From Pyramidobacter piscolens (GTDB lineage: Bacteria; Synergistota; Synergistia; Synergistales; Dethiosulfovibrionaceae), in NCBI GenBank assembly GCA_004558205.1, contig SFDM01000004.1:1-64000 (forward strand): a stretch of DNA of 64,000 nt, in the 5' to 3' direction. The position numbers and the translations under genes are program-made. Below, piece after piece: positions 1 through 8,659 of this stretch. Within the stretch, counting starts at the first letter, position 1. Each line of letters begins with the position of its first letter. Below the pieces are notes generated by a model. The model had not been told where the DNA came from and searched no databases. It saw nothing but the letters and a program-made list of their open reading frames with translations.

Positions 1-927
1 TTTGTAGTACTTCAGGGCGCCGGGGTGGACCTCCATGGAGCAGCCGTCCAGCGCGTGCTCCAGGCTGAAATCGGCGAAGTAGTTCGGAAGGCGTTCCTTC
101 AGTTTCGCCGCGTTCTCAAACATGCCCTTCACCGTCTTGTACACCACTTCGTCGCTGACGCGCTCATGAGTCACGATCGCGCCGATGGCGGCGATGGTCT
201 TGATGTCCTCGGGATAGCCGTCATAAGCGCCGCCGGGGATCACCGCAAGGGAGAAATAAGGATGGGCCTTCACGATAGCCTGGCGCTTGTCGTCATCGAT
301 GGAGAGCAGGCGCACGCCGCCGGTCAGCATGTCCGTCACCTGAGCGTTGGGGGCGGTGGTGGTCCAGAAGTTGCCCTTCACGGCGCCAGTCTTGATAGCT
401 TCAGCGCTTTCAGTCTTGCCGTAACGGTCGACCTTGATGTCGTTATCGGTGATGCCATAGGCGTTCAGGATGATGCGGCAGTAAGTCTCGATGCCCTGGC
501 CAATGGCGCCGTAGTCCACGCGTTTGCCGCGGAAGTCGTTGATGCTCTTCATGTCGTCGCCGTTCACGAGAACGTGGCAGGGCATGGCATAAACCGCCGT
601 CACAAAGCGAAGTCCGGGAACGGGCTTCTTGAAAGCGCCGGTGCCCTTGACGCCTTCGTCGATGGTTGCCGACTGGCACAGGCCGAACTCGATGTCACCC
701 TTGGCAAGGGCGTTCAGGTTCTTCGTGGAACCGCCGGTCACCGCCGAATAGTTGATGCCGAGATTCAGCGAGTTGCACAGCTGAGCCACCGTGTTTCCGA
801 TCAGATAGAAACCGCCGCCCACGCTGCTGGTGCCGATGCGGGCAAACTCAACAGCAAAGCTGCTCCCCGCCATAATACCAAGAACAGCCGCCGCCGCAAA
901 AATGCTCTTCAAACACTTACGATACAT
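1..927 (-). CDS. TAXI-family TRAP transporter solute-binding receptor (3' end cut by window edge)
   Basis: Periplasmic receptor of a TRAP-type carboxylate transporter (TAXI subgroup). Reading from the ATG at 925-927 gives 309 codons without a stop, running off the left edge. The N-terminus is a lipophilic signal peptide (basic MYRKCLK, then an Ala-rich core ending near SSFA). The mature start contains RIGTSSVGGGFYLIG and a later VTGGSTKNL, both typical of TAXI receptors, and the last visible residues (HPGALKYYK) match the usual C-terminal end of the family, so only a few residues are missing. The large fused membrane subunit that normally follows would lie outside the window. It is divergent from the IclR gene at 1439, which may control it. 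Substrate unknown. Confidence 0.85.
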   Translation of the reverse strand, partial: MYRKCLKSIFAAAAVLGIMAGSSFAVEFARIGTSSVGGGFYLIGNTVAQLCNSLNLGINYSAVTGGSTKNLNALAKGDIEFGLCQSATIDEGVKGTGAFKKPVPGLRFVTAVYAMPCHVLVNGDDMKSINDFRGKRVDYGAIGQGIETYCRIILNAYGITDNDIKVDRYGKTESAEAIKTGAVKGNFWTTTAPNAQVTDMLTGGVRLLSIDDDKRQAIVKAHPYFSLAVIPGGAYDGYPEDIKTIAAIGAIVTHERVSDEVVYKTVKGMFENAAKLKERLPNYFADFSLEHALDGCSMEVHPGALKYYK

Positions 928-1438
928 ACTTAATAGCCTCCCCTTAAAATATGATCAGGTTTTACTTCTCTGCCGTAAAGGCAGTGCCGCCATTATACAG
1001 GAAAACATAAAAAGAGTCGCACAAAAACATTACAAAGAATGGAACGTTTTTCTTTTTATTCCATATAATGAAATTTTACTCTACATTGTGATATCCTGTA
1101 TGAGAAGTATTATGAATAAAAATGAGCCTATTGTCAAGGAGCAAAAGCCGGATTTTTAACCATGTAATCAAAGGACGTCTCTGAAACTGAAAAAGAGAAA
1201 CAGCCCTTTGTCGATATGACAGCGGCGTTTTTCCATCTTGGGAGAGGCTCTGATATGCCAATCCATGGGGCAGCCTAATCCGACGTCCGACGCGGCGGCG
1301 CCCCTTGAAATTCCCTTTGAACGCTTCTATAATCGGTACGAAGTTCTACATTGTGGAATATTGTTCTATGAACGCCCCATCGCAAGAACTGGCAATATCT
1401 TTTTTAATTCTATCTATGTAAGGAGTCTATCCATAGCC
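928..1438. promoter_or_regulatory. Divergent intergenic region with a repeated candidate IclR-type motif
   Basis: AT-rich 511-bp region between the TAXI receptor (minus) and the first IclR regulator (plus). The 11-mer tctacattgtg occurs twice in the same orientation (1080-1090 and 1345-1355), both followed by a similar gata/gaata string. An ATGGAA...TTCCAT pair lies at about 1039-1064. The second 11-mer sits about 85 bp upstream of the IclR start, suggesting autoregulation, and the first is placed to act on the TAXI gene. No convincing ORF lies here. Confidence 0.4.
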
Positions 1439-2269
1439 ATGCCTCAAAAAACGGAAGGAACCGCGTCCATACGCAAGGCCTTAAGCGTCATGGACTGCTT
1501 CACCTGGGACAGGCGCTCCCTCTCCCTGACGGAGATCGCACAAAAACTCGACGCGCCCAAACCCACAGCGCTGCGGATTTTGAACGCCCTCCGCGAAGAA
1601 GGCTACCTTGAACGCGGCAGCGACCGGAGCTACACTTTAGGATGGAAATGCTACCGCCTCGGGGTGCTTTTTGAGACGGAAGAGCAGCTCAAAACGGCGG
1701 CCATGCCCGCCATGATCAGGCTGAGGGATCAGTTTAACGAGACTGTAAACCTCTACATACGGAAAGGGATCTGGCGCATCTGTTACGCCCAGGCGGCCAG
1801 CACCTACACGCTGCGCAGGGCCGCCGCGCTGGGCGACCGCCTGCCCCTTTGGGCGGGAGCCGCGGCAAAAAACTTCCTGGCCTGGATGCCCTCCGAAGAG
1901 ATCGACGCCGTTTTCAACGCTGCGCCCGAGGAACACAGGGCAAAAAAGGCATACATGCTTCAGCAGACGGCGGAAACTCGGCTGAGGGGGTACGCCATCA
2001 GCCGGGCCGAGCGTGAAAAGGAAGTCTATTCCGCCGCCAGCGCCATCTTCGACTGCATGGGGCGGCCTGCGGCCTGCTTCTCCGTGTCGGGGCCAAGTTT
2101 CCGGTTCAGCGACGGGCTGTTTCTGGCGCTGGCGCGGGCGCTTCTGCAGGAAACCCGGGAAATGTCAAGAATACTCGGCGCGCCTGCAAGCCAGCTCAGC
2201 TTTCCGGAGCCGCTCCGATTGGACGAAGAGTTGGATACCACGCAAGCCTGGCAATTCGGGCAGCCATAG
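1439..2269 (+). CDS. IclR-family transcriptional regulator
   Basis: A 276-residue IclR-type regulator. The N-terminal winged helix-turn-helix (about residues 8-70: SIRKALSVMDCF...LTEIAQKL...PTALRILNAL) precedes an IclR effector domain (about 80-255) with the family's ISRAEREKEVYSAA and SGPSFRF segments. The start is ATG 1439 after TAAGGAG (1419-1425), so the first residues are MPQKTEGTASIRK; the frame extends further upstream but lacks family similarity there. The gene is a close paralogue of the next one, 13 bp downstream, and the pair probably forms one unit. Likely targets are the divergent TAXI gene and/or the downstream deacylase (inference). Confidence 0.88.
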   Translation: MPQKTEGTASIRKALSVMDCFTWDRRSLSLTEIAQKLDAPKPTALRILNALREEGYLERGSDRSYTLGWKCYRLGVLFETEEQLKTAAMPAMIRLRDQFNETVNLYIRKGIWRICYAQAASTYTLRRAAALGDRLPLWAGAAAKNFLAWMPSEEIDAVFNAAPEEHRAKKAYMLQQTAETRLRGYAISRAEREKEVYSAASAIFDCMGRPAACFSVSGPSFRFSDGLFLALARALLQETREMSRILGAPASQLSFPEPLRLDEELDTTQAWQFGQP

Positions 2270-2282
2270 AAAGGGTTAACAG

Positions 2283-3080
2283 ATGCAGACCAAAAAAAAC
2301 GAAGGAACGTCCTCAATCCAGAAAAGCCTTGCGATCCTGGATCTCTTCACGTGGGAGAATCCCACCCGCTCCCTGTCAGAAATTGTGGAGGCCATGGACA
2401 TGCCTCTGCCTACGGCCTCACGAATCGTGAACACGCTCTGCGATAAAGGCTTTCTCGAGAAAAACCGCCGGCTTTACCAACTCGGCTGGAAATGCTGCAG
2501 AATGGGGGCCCTCTACCGCGCCAGCGACCAGACCAAGGCGCTGATAGAACCGGCCATGCGGGAGCTCCGCGACCGTTTTAACGAGACGGTCAACGCCTAC
2601 AAGCGCAACGGCAACTGGCGCATATGCATCGAGCAGGTTCCAAGCACCCACGTGCTGAAGCGGTTCGCCAACCTCGGCGACAGCCTGCCCCTGTGGGCGG
2701 GCGCTTCCGGCCGCTGCTTCATGGCCTGGATGACACCCGAAGAGCTCGCGGGCCTCCGCGCGGAAGTCCCCGAAGAGGTGCTCTCCCGCTGGGACATTCT
2801 GATGGAGCGCTGCGCGCGGGTCCGCAGAGAGGGCTTCACGATCAGCGTGGCCGAGCGGGAGCAGGGAATCTCGTCCATATCCAGCCCCGTCTTCGACTTC
2901 AGCAGACTCCCCGTGGTCGTGCTGGCCATTTCTGGGCCAAGCTTCCGTTTTACCGACAACCTGGTCGCGCAGATCATTCCAACGCTGGTATCGAAGGCCC
3001 AGGAACTTTCGCTGGCCCTCGGCGCCCCCGAAAAAATGCTGAACTTCACACTGCCCCAACAGTTCCCGGCAGGGCAATAG
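2283..3080 (+). CDS. IclR-family transcriptional regulator (tandem paralogue)
   Basis: A 265-residue IclR regulator with the same layout as its upstream neighbour: winged HTH at about residues 8-70 (SIQKSLAILDLF, LPTASRIVNTL) and effector domain at about 80-250. Shared segments such as RFNETVNAYKRNGNWRIC, LGDSLPLWAGAS and SGPSFRF mark the two as recent paralogues. Start ATG 2283 follows AAAGGGTT. Two adjacent regulators with the same DNA-binding architecture but diverged ligand domains could respond to different acids while reading the same operators (inference). The deacylase gene lies 167 bp downstream on the same strand. Confidence 0.88.
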   Translation: MQTKKNEGTSSIQKSLAILDLFTWENPTRSLSEIVEAMDMPLPTASRIVNTLCDKGFLEKNRRLYQLGWKCCRMGALYRASDQTKALIEPAMRELRDRFNETVNAYKRNGNWRICIEQVPSTHVLKRFANLGDSLPLWAGASGRCFMAWMTPEELAGLRAEVPEEVLSRWDILMERCARVRREGFTISVAEREQGISSISSPVFDFSRLPVVVLAISGPSFRFTDNLVAQIIPTLVSKAQELSLALGAPEKMLNFTLPQQFPAGQ

Positions 3081-3247
3081 CAAGAGGCAGTCTGACTCTA
3101 CTCAGCAACTGCGGATGCTGCGCTTCTCAGCGCTTCCCCTCCCGCCGACATACTGCCCTGCCAAATACCGACATTAAAAAGACACCCATAATAGACTTCT
3201 TCATGAACTGTTTTATTCATTTTAGACAAGAGCGAGGTAGGATACCC

Positions 3248-4792
3248 ATGAGCGACAGAACGCTGATCAAAAACGTGAAAATCTACGACGGCACGGGAAG
3301 CCGCCCCTTTTATGGCGACGTGCTGACCGGGGGCGGGCTGATTCAGAAAGTCGGCCCTTTTCTCAGCGAGCAGGACTGCACTGTGACCGATGGCGCCGGC
3401 AAGATCCTGACGCCGGGATTCATCAACTGCCACAGTCATTGCGAGCTGCATCCCTTCTACAATCCACAGATGCTCCAGTCCGTCGGACAGGGAATCACCA
3501 CGGAGCTCGTCGGCCAGGACGGCCTGTCGGTGGCGCCTATCGACGGCCAGCATGCGGCCGAACTGACGGAGAACATGATCTGCCTGTGCGGCAAGGCGGA
3601 AAAGACCTTTTGGTGGCGCAGTTACAGGGAATACATGGATCTGGTCGAACAGGCCAAACCGGCCTGCCGTTTCGTCGGCCTGCTTGGTTCGGGCACGATC
3701 CGCATGAACGTGATGGGCAGCGAAAACCGCCCCGCGACGACGGACGAGATCGGCCGGATGCAGGATCTGATCGAACAAGGAATGGCCGAGGGCGCCCGCG
3801 GGATTTCCTTCGGACTGATCTACCCGCCCAGCAGCTACGCCTCCACAGACGAGATGTGCCAGGTCTGCAAGGCCGTCGCCAAGTACGACGGGATCATCAT
3901 GGTGCACATGAGAAGCGAAATGGACCAGCTGCTGGAATCCTTCGAGGAAATGGTCCGCGTGATGAAAGAGAGCGGCGCGCGGCTGGAGATCTCCCACCTC
4001 AAGTCCCTAGGGCCGAAGAACTGGGGCAAGGTCCTCAAAATCCTCGAACGCATGGAAGAACTGCAGCAGGAAGGCTACGACATCGGCTTCGACCAGTATC
4101 CCTGGAACGCCGGGAGCACGGGGCTCAAGGCCACGGTACCCAGCTGGGCCTACTCCGGCGGCGAGGACGCCTTTGAAGCGCGCCTGGCCGACAAAGAGAC
4201 TTACGCGAAGATCTACAAGGAAACGGCTGAGATCCTGCACAACCGCGGCGACGGCGCCCGCGTCCAGGTGGCTTCTGTTCCGCAGAGCTCGGAAGATTTC
4301 TCCTGGATGCCCGGCCTGAGAATGGACAAAATCGCCGAGAGGCTTGGCATGGACGAAGTCGCGGCAGTACTGTACATCCTCTCCCGCACGAGGTCGTCGG
4401 TCCTGTGCGTGTATCATTCCATCAGCGAAGAGGACGTGCGCGCGGTCATGAGCAGCCCCTACCACGTGGTCTGCACCGACGGCATCATAGGCGCAGTTCC
4501 CCATCCCCGGGCCTATTCCTCCTACCCCCGCTTCCTCGGACACTATGTGCGCGACCTGGGGATCATGCCTCTGGAAAGGGCGGTCAACCACATTACCGGC
4601 GAGCCGGCGCGCCGGCTGCGCTTGTGGGATCGCGGCCTGATCCGCGAGGGCCTTTCAGCGGATCTCGTGCTGATCGATTATGACCGCGTCATCGACACCA
4701 ACAGCTATGTAGACCCGATCAAGCTGCCTGCGGGGATCCGCAAAGTATGGGTCAAAGGCGCCCTGCGCTACGAAGAAGGCATGGGACTCTAA
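3248..4792 (+). CDS. N-acyl-D-amino-acid deacylase (D-aminoacylase family amidohydrolase)
   Basis: A 514-residue metal-dependent amidohydrolase of the D-aminoacylase family, which releases free D-amino acids from N-acyl-D-amino acids in the cytoplasm. The visible set of active-site motifs is complete: NCHSHCEL (HxH, about residue 62), MVHMRSE (about 220), ISHLKS (about 250), and CTDGIIGA near the C-terminus, where the Asp is the catalytic base. The start is ATG 3248 (MSDRTLIKNVKIYDGTG), matching the usual beta-sandwich N-terminus; the long in-frame extension upstream overlaps the IclR gene and is not coding. It has no signal peptide. A paralogue lies at 34776-36365. Strong terminator follows at 4869. 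Confidence 0.85.
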   Translation: MSDRTLIKNVKIYDGTGSRPFYGDVLTGGGLIQKVGPFLSEQDCTVTDGAGKILTPGFINCHSHCELHPFYNPQMLQSVGQGITTELVGQDGLSVAPIDGQHAAELTENMICLCGKAEKTFWWRSYREYMDLVEQAKPACRFVGLLGSGTIRMNVMGSENRPATTDEIGRMQDLIEQGMAEGARGISFGLIYPPSSYASTDEMCQVCKAVAKYDGIIMVHMRSEMDQLLESFEEMVRVMKESGARLEISHLKSLGPKNWGKVLKILERMEELQQEGYDIGFDQYPWNAGSTGLKATVPSWAYSGGEDAFEARLADKETYAKIYKETAEILHNRGDGARVQVASVPQSSEDFSWMPGLRMDKIAERLGMDEVAAVLYILSRTRSSVLCVYHSISEEDVRAVMSSPYHVVCTDGIIGAVPHPRAYSSYPRFLGHYVRDLGIMPLERAVNHITGEPARRLRLWDRGLIREGLSADLVLIDYDRVIDTNSYVDPIKLPAGIRKVWVKGALRYEEGMGL

Positions 4793-4868
4793 TCAACCGC
4801 AAAAAGCCTCTCCTTTTGAACCGGCGCATTTTTCACTGCCACCGGAACGACCTTCACAAGAAAAGGCA

Positions 4869-4917
4869 AAGCGAGCCGTCCATGGCGTTGACCATGGGAC
4901 GGCTCGCTCTTTTTTTA
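4869..4917 (+). terminator. Rho-independent terminator between convergent genes
   Basis: Stem of about 15 bp (gcgagccgtccatgg pairing with ccatgggacggctcgc, one bulged G) followed by a T-run on the plus strand. It ends the deacylase transcript and lies directly before the stop of the convergent lyase gene. Confidence 0.8.
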
Positions 4918-6120
4918 CTCTACGAACTTAGGCAGATATTCTTTCTCAAGATCGCGGAACTTGTTATAGCCGATCAATTCCTTATATTCTGCAAAGGAAG
5001 ACACCAGATCCGTACGGCCAGGAGCAAAACCGTCTTTGATAACGTTCAGATAATTGGCCATCCCCTTGACCGCCGCAAAAAGAGGGCCTACGGGAACGCT
5101 GATCCGCGCGACGCCGATCGCTTTCAGCTCGTCCACAGAAATCAGAGGCGTCTTGCCGCCCTGAACGAAGTCGAACAGGTTGATGCTGACCAAACCGTGA
5201 ATTACCTTTACAGCTCGCTTAATGTCCTCAACGGTCCTGGGCGCCTCGACGAAAATCATGTCGGCGCCGGCGTCAATATAAGCGTTGCCGCGGCGGATCG
5301 CTTCATCGATGCCGGAAACCGCGATGGAGTCCGTGCGGGCGTTGATGATGAAATCGAGATCCATCTCATTGCGGACTTTGGTGCAGGCCTTGATCTTGAG
5401 CGCCATCTCCTCCATAGTGACAATGGTCTTGCCCTCCATATGGCCGCAGCGCTTCGGGAACATCTGGTCCTCAATGTTCATCCCCGCGCAGCCCGCTTCG
5501 ATGTACTTTCTGGTCACGTACATGGCGTTGATCGAGTTGCCGAAGCCAGTATCGGCGTCGGCCATCAGCGGCACGTCGATGGAGTTCGCGATGGTGCGCG
5601 TAAAATCGCACATCTCGCCGAAGGACAGAAAGGCCATGTCGGGCAACCCGAGCAGCGTCGCCGCCAGCCCCAACCCGCTGGCCTGCACCGCCTTAAATCC
5701 CGCCTTTTGAACGAGCTTAGCGGAGAGCACATCGTGAACGCCGGGAACGACCAGAGCTTCCTTCTTTTGAAGCATCTGGCGCACCTTTGTACTTTTTTTC
5801 ATTACAAAGACCCCAGAAACGGCAAAGAGTCCAACAACAGCGGGTAAAAGTTGAATCCCATCCTCGAGGTAAGCTATGCTAAAAGTGTAACGGGTTGTTC
5901 CAGAAATCGAACTGCCATAAGTAGCGTCACAGTAAACGAAACCAAGAAGAATTAAAGCTCCTGCGGGCTTCATCCAAAACGTAAAGGGCAAAAGCAACGC
6001 CATCGTTATTGTCGAACCAATACCCAGAAAGGCTCCCATGATAATTCCGAGCACAGTGCCGCCTAAGGCCATCAACAAATTTTGAAGCGCAAAAGCTTGT
6101 AAAAAACCTGTAAGTAACAT
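4915..6120 (-). CDS. 2-methylisocitrate lyase-family enzyme fused to a TctA permease remnant
   Basis: One uninterrupted 401-codon frame. Residues 1-106 are the start of a TctA-type permease: two hydrophobic segments with GAFLGIGSTITMALLLPFTF-like sequence and YGSSIS, jumping straight to TRYTFSIAYLEDGI...VVGLFAVSGVF. Compared with the intact TctA in this window, about 108 residues after YGSSIS and everything after about residue 105 are missing. From Met107 (ATG 5802-5800) follows a full-length 295-residue PEP-mutase/isocitrate-lyase superfamily enzyme with MADADTGFGN, IEDQ, the catalytic KRCGH and INARTD. The ATG at 6120 has a strong AAGGAGGAG site; the internal ATG has only a weak one, so the product may be a membrane-anchored lyase. 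Alternatively the lyase is translated alone from 5802. Substrate (2-methylisocitrate or another 2-hydroxy acid) is not decidable. Confidence 0.75.
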   Translation of the reverse strand: MLLTGFLQAFALQNLLMALGGTVLGIIMGAFLGIGSTITMALLLPFTFWMKPAGALILLGFVYCDATYGSSISGTTRYTFSIAYLEDGIQLLPAVVGLFAVSGVFVMKKSTKVRQMLQKKEALVVPGVHDVLSAKLVQKAGFKAVQASGLGLAATLLGLPDMAFLSFGEMCDFTRTIANSIDVPLMADADTGFGNSINAMYVTRKYIEAGCAGMNIEDQMFPKRCGHMEGKTIVTMEEMALKIKACTKVRNEMDLDFIINARTDSIAVSGIDEAIRRGNAYIDAGADMIFVEAPRTVEDIKRAVKVIHGLVSINLFDFVQGGKTPLISVDELKAIGVARISVPVGPLFAAVKGMANYLNVIKDGFAPGRTDLVSSFAEYKELIGYNKFRDLEKEYLPKFVE

Positions 6121-6133
6121 TCTGCACTCCTCC

Positions 6134-6466
6134 TTAAAAACCAATTATGCTCTCAGGCAGTACTACGTTGAACAGCCGGACAAAAACAAAATACATCAAA
6201 ACCACATACCCCAAAGTGATAGCAGCGATCATAAACGGTTCTTTATAACCAGAAAACCACATAACTACCGCTACAAACAGTGTGGTAGAGATTAAAAAGC
6301 GGATGATAAAGGTTTCGCCCGAATAGCCCACGAAAAGCAACAGGGCAAAAAGTAAAGTCTTCTTTGAAACGAATACTTTCTTCCCATTATCTTTCTCCAG
6401 AACAATCTGACAGTTACGTACAGCAACCAGAATGAGAATCATTGAGCAGACAAGCACCGGTATCAT
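6134..6466 (-). pseudogene. Truncated TctB (small membrane subunit of a tripartite tricarboxylate transporter)
   Basis: A 110-codon hydrophobic frame with about three membrane segments resembling the C-terminal part of TctB; the intact TctB in this window has 148 residues. The N-terminal membrane helix is missing and the in-frame sequence upstream of ATG 6466 soon meets a TAA. It ends 14 bp before the TctA remnant, so the tctB-tctA order is kept while both genes are damaged. No receptor gene (tctC) is present. Read together this is a degenerate transporter operon whose leader may now serve the lyase. Confidence 0.6.
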
Positions 6467-6770
6467 CTGCGAGATTTCAGGATAGTTGATTTAGATTGAG
6501 ATTTCACTTTAAAAAACTAATACTCTATGCACGTTTTGAAATACTTCAAAAAACACACATCAATTCCAACTTATAAGAATATTTATATTAAAAAAAGCAT
6601 AATTGATCTGCTATAATACTCCCGAGAACTCAGAGCCCGCTCACGGAACACCTCTCGGGCGGAAAGCAGAGAAAGGTCTGCCATCTCCATTCAAGGCCGC
6701 GAACAGCATCGTCTTATTTGCGAGGGTATCAGAGAAAACATATTTTCACATCAACAGGAGTGATAACAAG
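6467..6770 (+). promoter_or_regulatory. AT-rich intergenic region with promoter for the EAL protein gene
   Basis: The region holds an extended -10 element (TGcTATAAT, 6609-6617) reading towards the EAL gene, leaving a leader of about 150 nt. The leader has a small hairpin (gcaga...tctgc, about 6666-6681) but I could not match it to a c-di-GMP riboswitch. Nothing else recognisable. Confidence 0.5.
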
Positions 6771-8312
6771 ATGAGATCATGCTGTAAATTAAAAAACGTG
6801 GCCGTTCTGACCACCATCCCGTTTTTTCTTGCACTTCAATCGCATCACGCCGGCTGGCTTCACGGTTACTATCAAAATCAGCTTCTAAGCGCGTCTCTTT
6901 ATGGCACAGCTGGATTTGCCACCGCGGCGCTTCTGTTGCTCCTGCTGCTCAACGGCAAGACCCGTCACAGCCGGGAACTTCTCAGGATCATCAACACCGA
7001 TCCCGTCACAGGAGGCCTCAGCTTCTCGAAATTCCGCAGCGACGCGTCAAAGCTGCTTCAGAACGGGAAACAGGACTATGCCTTAGTTTACGCCGATATT
7101 CAGAATTTCAAGTACATGAACGACACCTACGGGCGTTCCCATGGGGATGAAACGCTGAAATCCATATCGGAGATCCTGGAGGCTTCCCTCGTTCAGGGGG
7201 AACTGGCGGCACGGCCCTACGCCGATCACTTCGTGCTGCTGCTGAAGGCCGGGAACGCCGACGGGCTGATGGCGCGCCTAACCGATCTCTGGCAGAGCGC
7301 CAGCGATCGGATCTCGCAGAACCAGGAGTGCCGAATCCTCTTTAAAACCGGCGTTAGCCTTTTCGATCCTCAGGAACCAGGTATGAACGTGGATAAGGCG
7401 CTGGATCAGGCGCTTTACGCCATGAACACGCTGGGGCGGCTATCCGAAAACGGCGTGGCGTTCTTCTCGCGCGAGATGTCCCATGCGGCGGAGAGGGAAA
7501 AGGACCTGGAACGGTGCATGAACGACGCGCTGCAGCAGGGGGAGTTCGTGCCGTACTATCAGCCCAAGGTGGATCTCGCCACGGGGAAAATTATCGGATC
7601 CGAGGCCCTCGCCCGCTGGTTCCACCCCGTACGCGGCCTGATACCGCCCGGGGACTTCATCCCCTTTTTCGAAAAAAACAATTTTATCATCAAATTTGAT
7701 TTCTCAATCTTCGAAGCCGTATGCCGCCACCAGAACCGCCTTCTGGAGCTGGGAATCCAGACGTGCCCTGTTTCGGTGAATTTTTCAAGGCGCCACCTGC
7801 GCCATCCTGAGTGGAGCGACAGGCTCAAGGAAATCGTCAGCCGCCACGCTCTGCGGACGGAACTTTTCGAGCTGGAACTGACTGAAACCGTCGCGGAGAA
7901 CGACCTGTCACTGCTGAGCGCAGCGGCGTGCAAGCTGAAAGCCGACGGATTCAGGATTTCCATCGACGACTTCGGCGCCGGCTATTCGTCGCTGCAGCTG
8001 CTCTATCGTATCCCCATAGACGTGCTGAAGCTGGATAAAAGCTGCCTCTCGTCGGTCCGGGCCCCGCTGATGGAACACGAGATCCTTTCAAGCCTGATCG
8101 ATATCGCCCAGAGAAACCAGATTCAGGTCATATGGGAAGGGGTCGAAAACCAGCAGCAAGAAGATTTCATAAAACAGCATGGATGTACCCGCGCCCAGGG
8201 GTTTTATTATGCCCGTCCCATGCCCTTCGAGGAGTACGCCTCGGTTTTGCGGAAGGGAACGCTTTTCCGCGGAGCGGAACTGGAAAAACACATTCCCACT
8301 CCCTCTTTATAA
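6771..8312 (+). CDS. EAL-domain cyclic-di-GMP phosphodiesterase with degenerate GGDEF domain
   Basis: A 513-residue membrane signalling protein. Two hydrophobic segments lie at about residues 8-25 and 40-60, then a GGDEF-type domain at about 75-240 and an EAL domain at about 260-505. In the GGDEF domain the signature is replaced by PYADHF, so diguanylate cyclase activity is not expected; it may bind GTP or be purely structural. The EAL domain keeps SEALARW, IDDFGAGYSSL, LKLDKS and EGVEN, which supply the metal and c-di-GMP ligands, so hydrolysis of c-di-GMP is plausible. Start ATG 6771 follows AGGAG (6757-6761). It stands alone, with inverted repeats downstream. No sensory domain beyond the short membrane region is visible. 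Confidence 0.88.
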   Translation: MRSCCKLKNVAVLTTIPFFLALQSHHAGWLHGYYQNQLLSASLYGTAGFATAALLLLLLLNGKTRHSRELLRIINTDPVTGGLSFSKFRSDASKLLQNGKQDYALVYADIQNFKYMNDTYGRSHGDETLKSISEILEASLVQGELAARPYADHFVLLLKAGNADGLMARLTDLWQSASDRISQNQECRILFKTGVSLFDPQEPGMNVDKALDQALYAMNTLGRLSENGVAFFSREMSHAAEREKDLERCMNDALQQGEFVPYYQPKVDLATGKIIGSEALARWFHPVRGLIPPGDFIPFFEKNNFIIKFDFSIFEAVCRHQNRLLELGIQTCPVSVNFSRRHLRHPEWSDRLKEIVSRHALRTELFELELTETVAENDLSLLSAAACKLKADGFRISIDDFGAGYSSLQLLYRIPIDVLKLDKSCLSSVRAPLMEHEILSSLIDIAQRNQIQVIWEGVENQQQEDFIKQHGCTRAQGFYYARPMPFEEYASVLRKGTLFRGAELEKHIPTPSL

Positions 8313-8388
8313 CGGGCTTCCTTCAACGGAACCGCCGCGGGTTCTCTTCTAATACCACTTTGCAATAAAAACGCAAAATGGGTACGGA

Positions 8389-8482
8389 GGGGCCGACCCG
8401 AGGGGCATCCATCAAGCGAGTATAGGCAGGCCGAATAGGCCGAGATAGTCTTTAGCGACTGCATAGCCCCTCGGGTCGGCCC
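8389..8482. repeat. 18-bp perfect inverted repeat, 94-bp span
   Basis: ggggccgacccgaggggc (8389-8406) is repeated as its exact reverse complement at 8465-8482, with 58 bp between that contain a smaller ggcc...ggcc symmetry. It lies in the 347-bp gap after the EAL gene. It could form a long stem or be a palindromic intergenic element; it lacks a T-run that would make it a normal terminator. Confidence 0.75.
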
Positions 8483-8550
8483 CGGCCTCTAATTTAGCCG
8501 TTTTATTGCCAAATAGTATAAAACCGATCTCGCCGTGCCGGCTTATAAAA

Positions 8551-8611
8551 ACGCTCCCCTTGGGGCGGCTCCGAAATAGCGAACATTTTGGAGCCGCCCC
8601 AAGGGGAGCGT
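8551..8611. terminator. 22-bp perfect inverted repeat, probable bidirectional terminator
   Basis: acgctccccttggggcggctcc (8551-8572) and its exact reverse complement (8590-8611) enclose a 17-nt loop. A-rich sequence precedes it and ctattttt follows, so it can end transcription from both the EAL gene (plus) and the unknown gene at 8660-9664 (minus). Confidence 0.65.
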
Positions 8612-8659
8612 TCTATTTTTACCGTGGCCTGTACTCCAGTACACGTCTCACGCTATACT

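Noticed and set aside
25..933. Open frame of 302 codons on the plus strand
   Set aside because: Antisense shadow of the TAXI receptor gene; no ribosome site or family features, whereas the minus strand reads a clear receptor with signal peptide.
2624..3247. Long upstream extension of the first deacylase frame
   Set aside because: It lies inside the second IclR gene in another frame and is low-complexity Arg/Pro-rich; the deacylase begins at ATG 3248.
5803..6120. Functional TctA permease
   Set aside because: Only about 105 of about 500 residues remain, with an internal deletion compared with the intact copy at 60651-62165.
6618..6770. c-di-GMP riboswitch in the leader of the EAL gene
   Set aside because: The conserved GEMM core could not be found; only a small unrelated hairpin is present.
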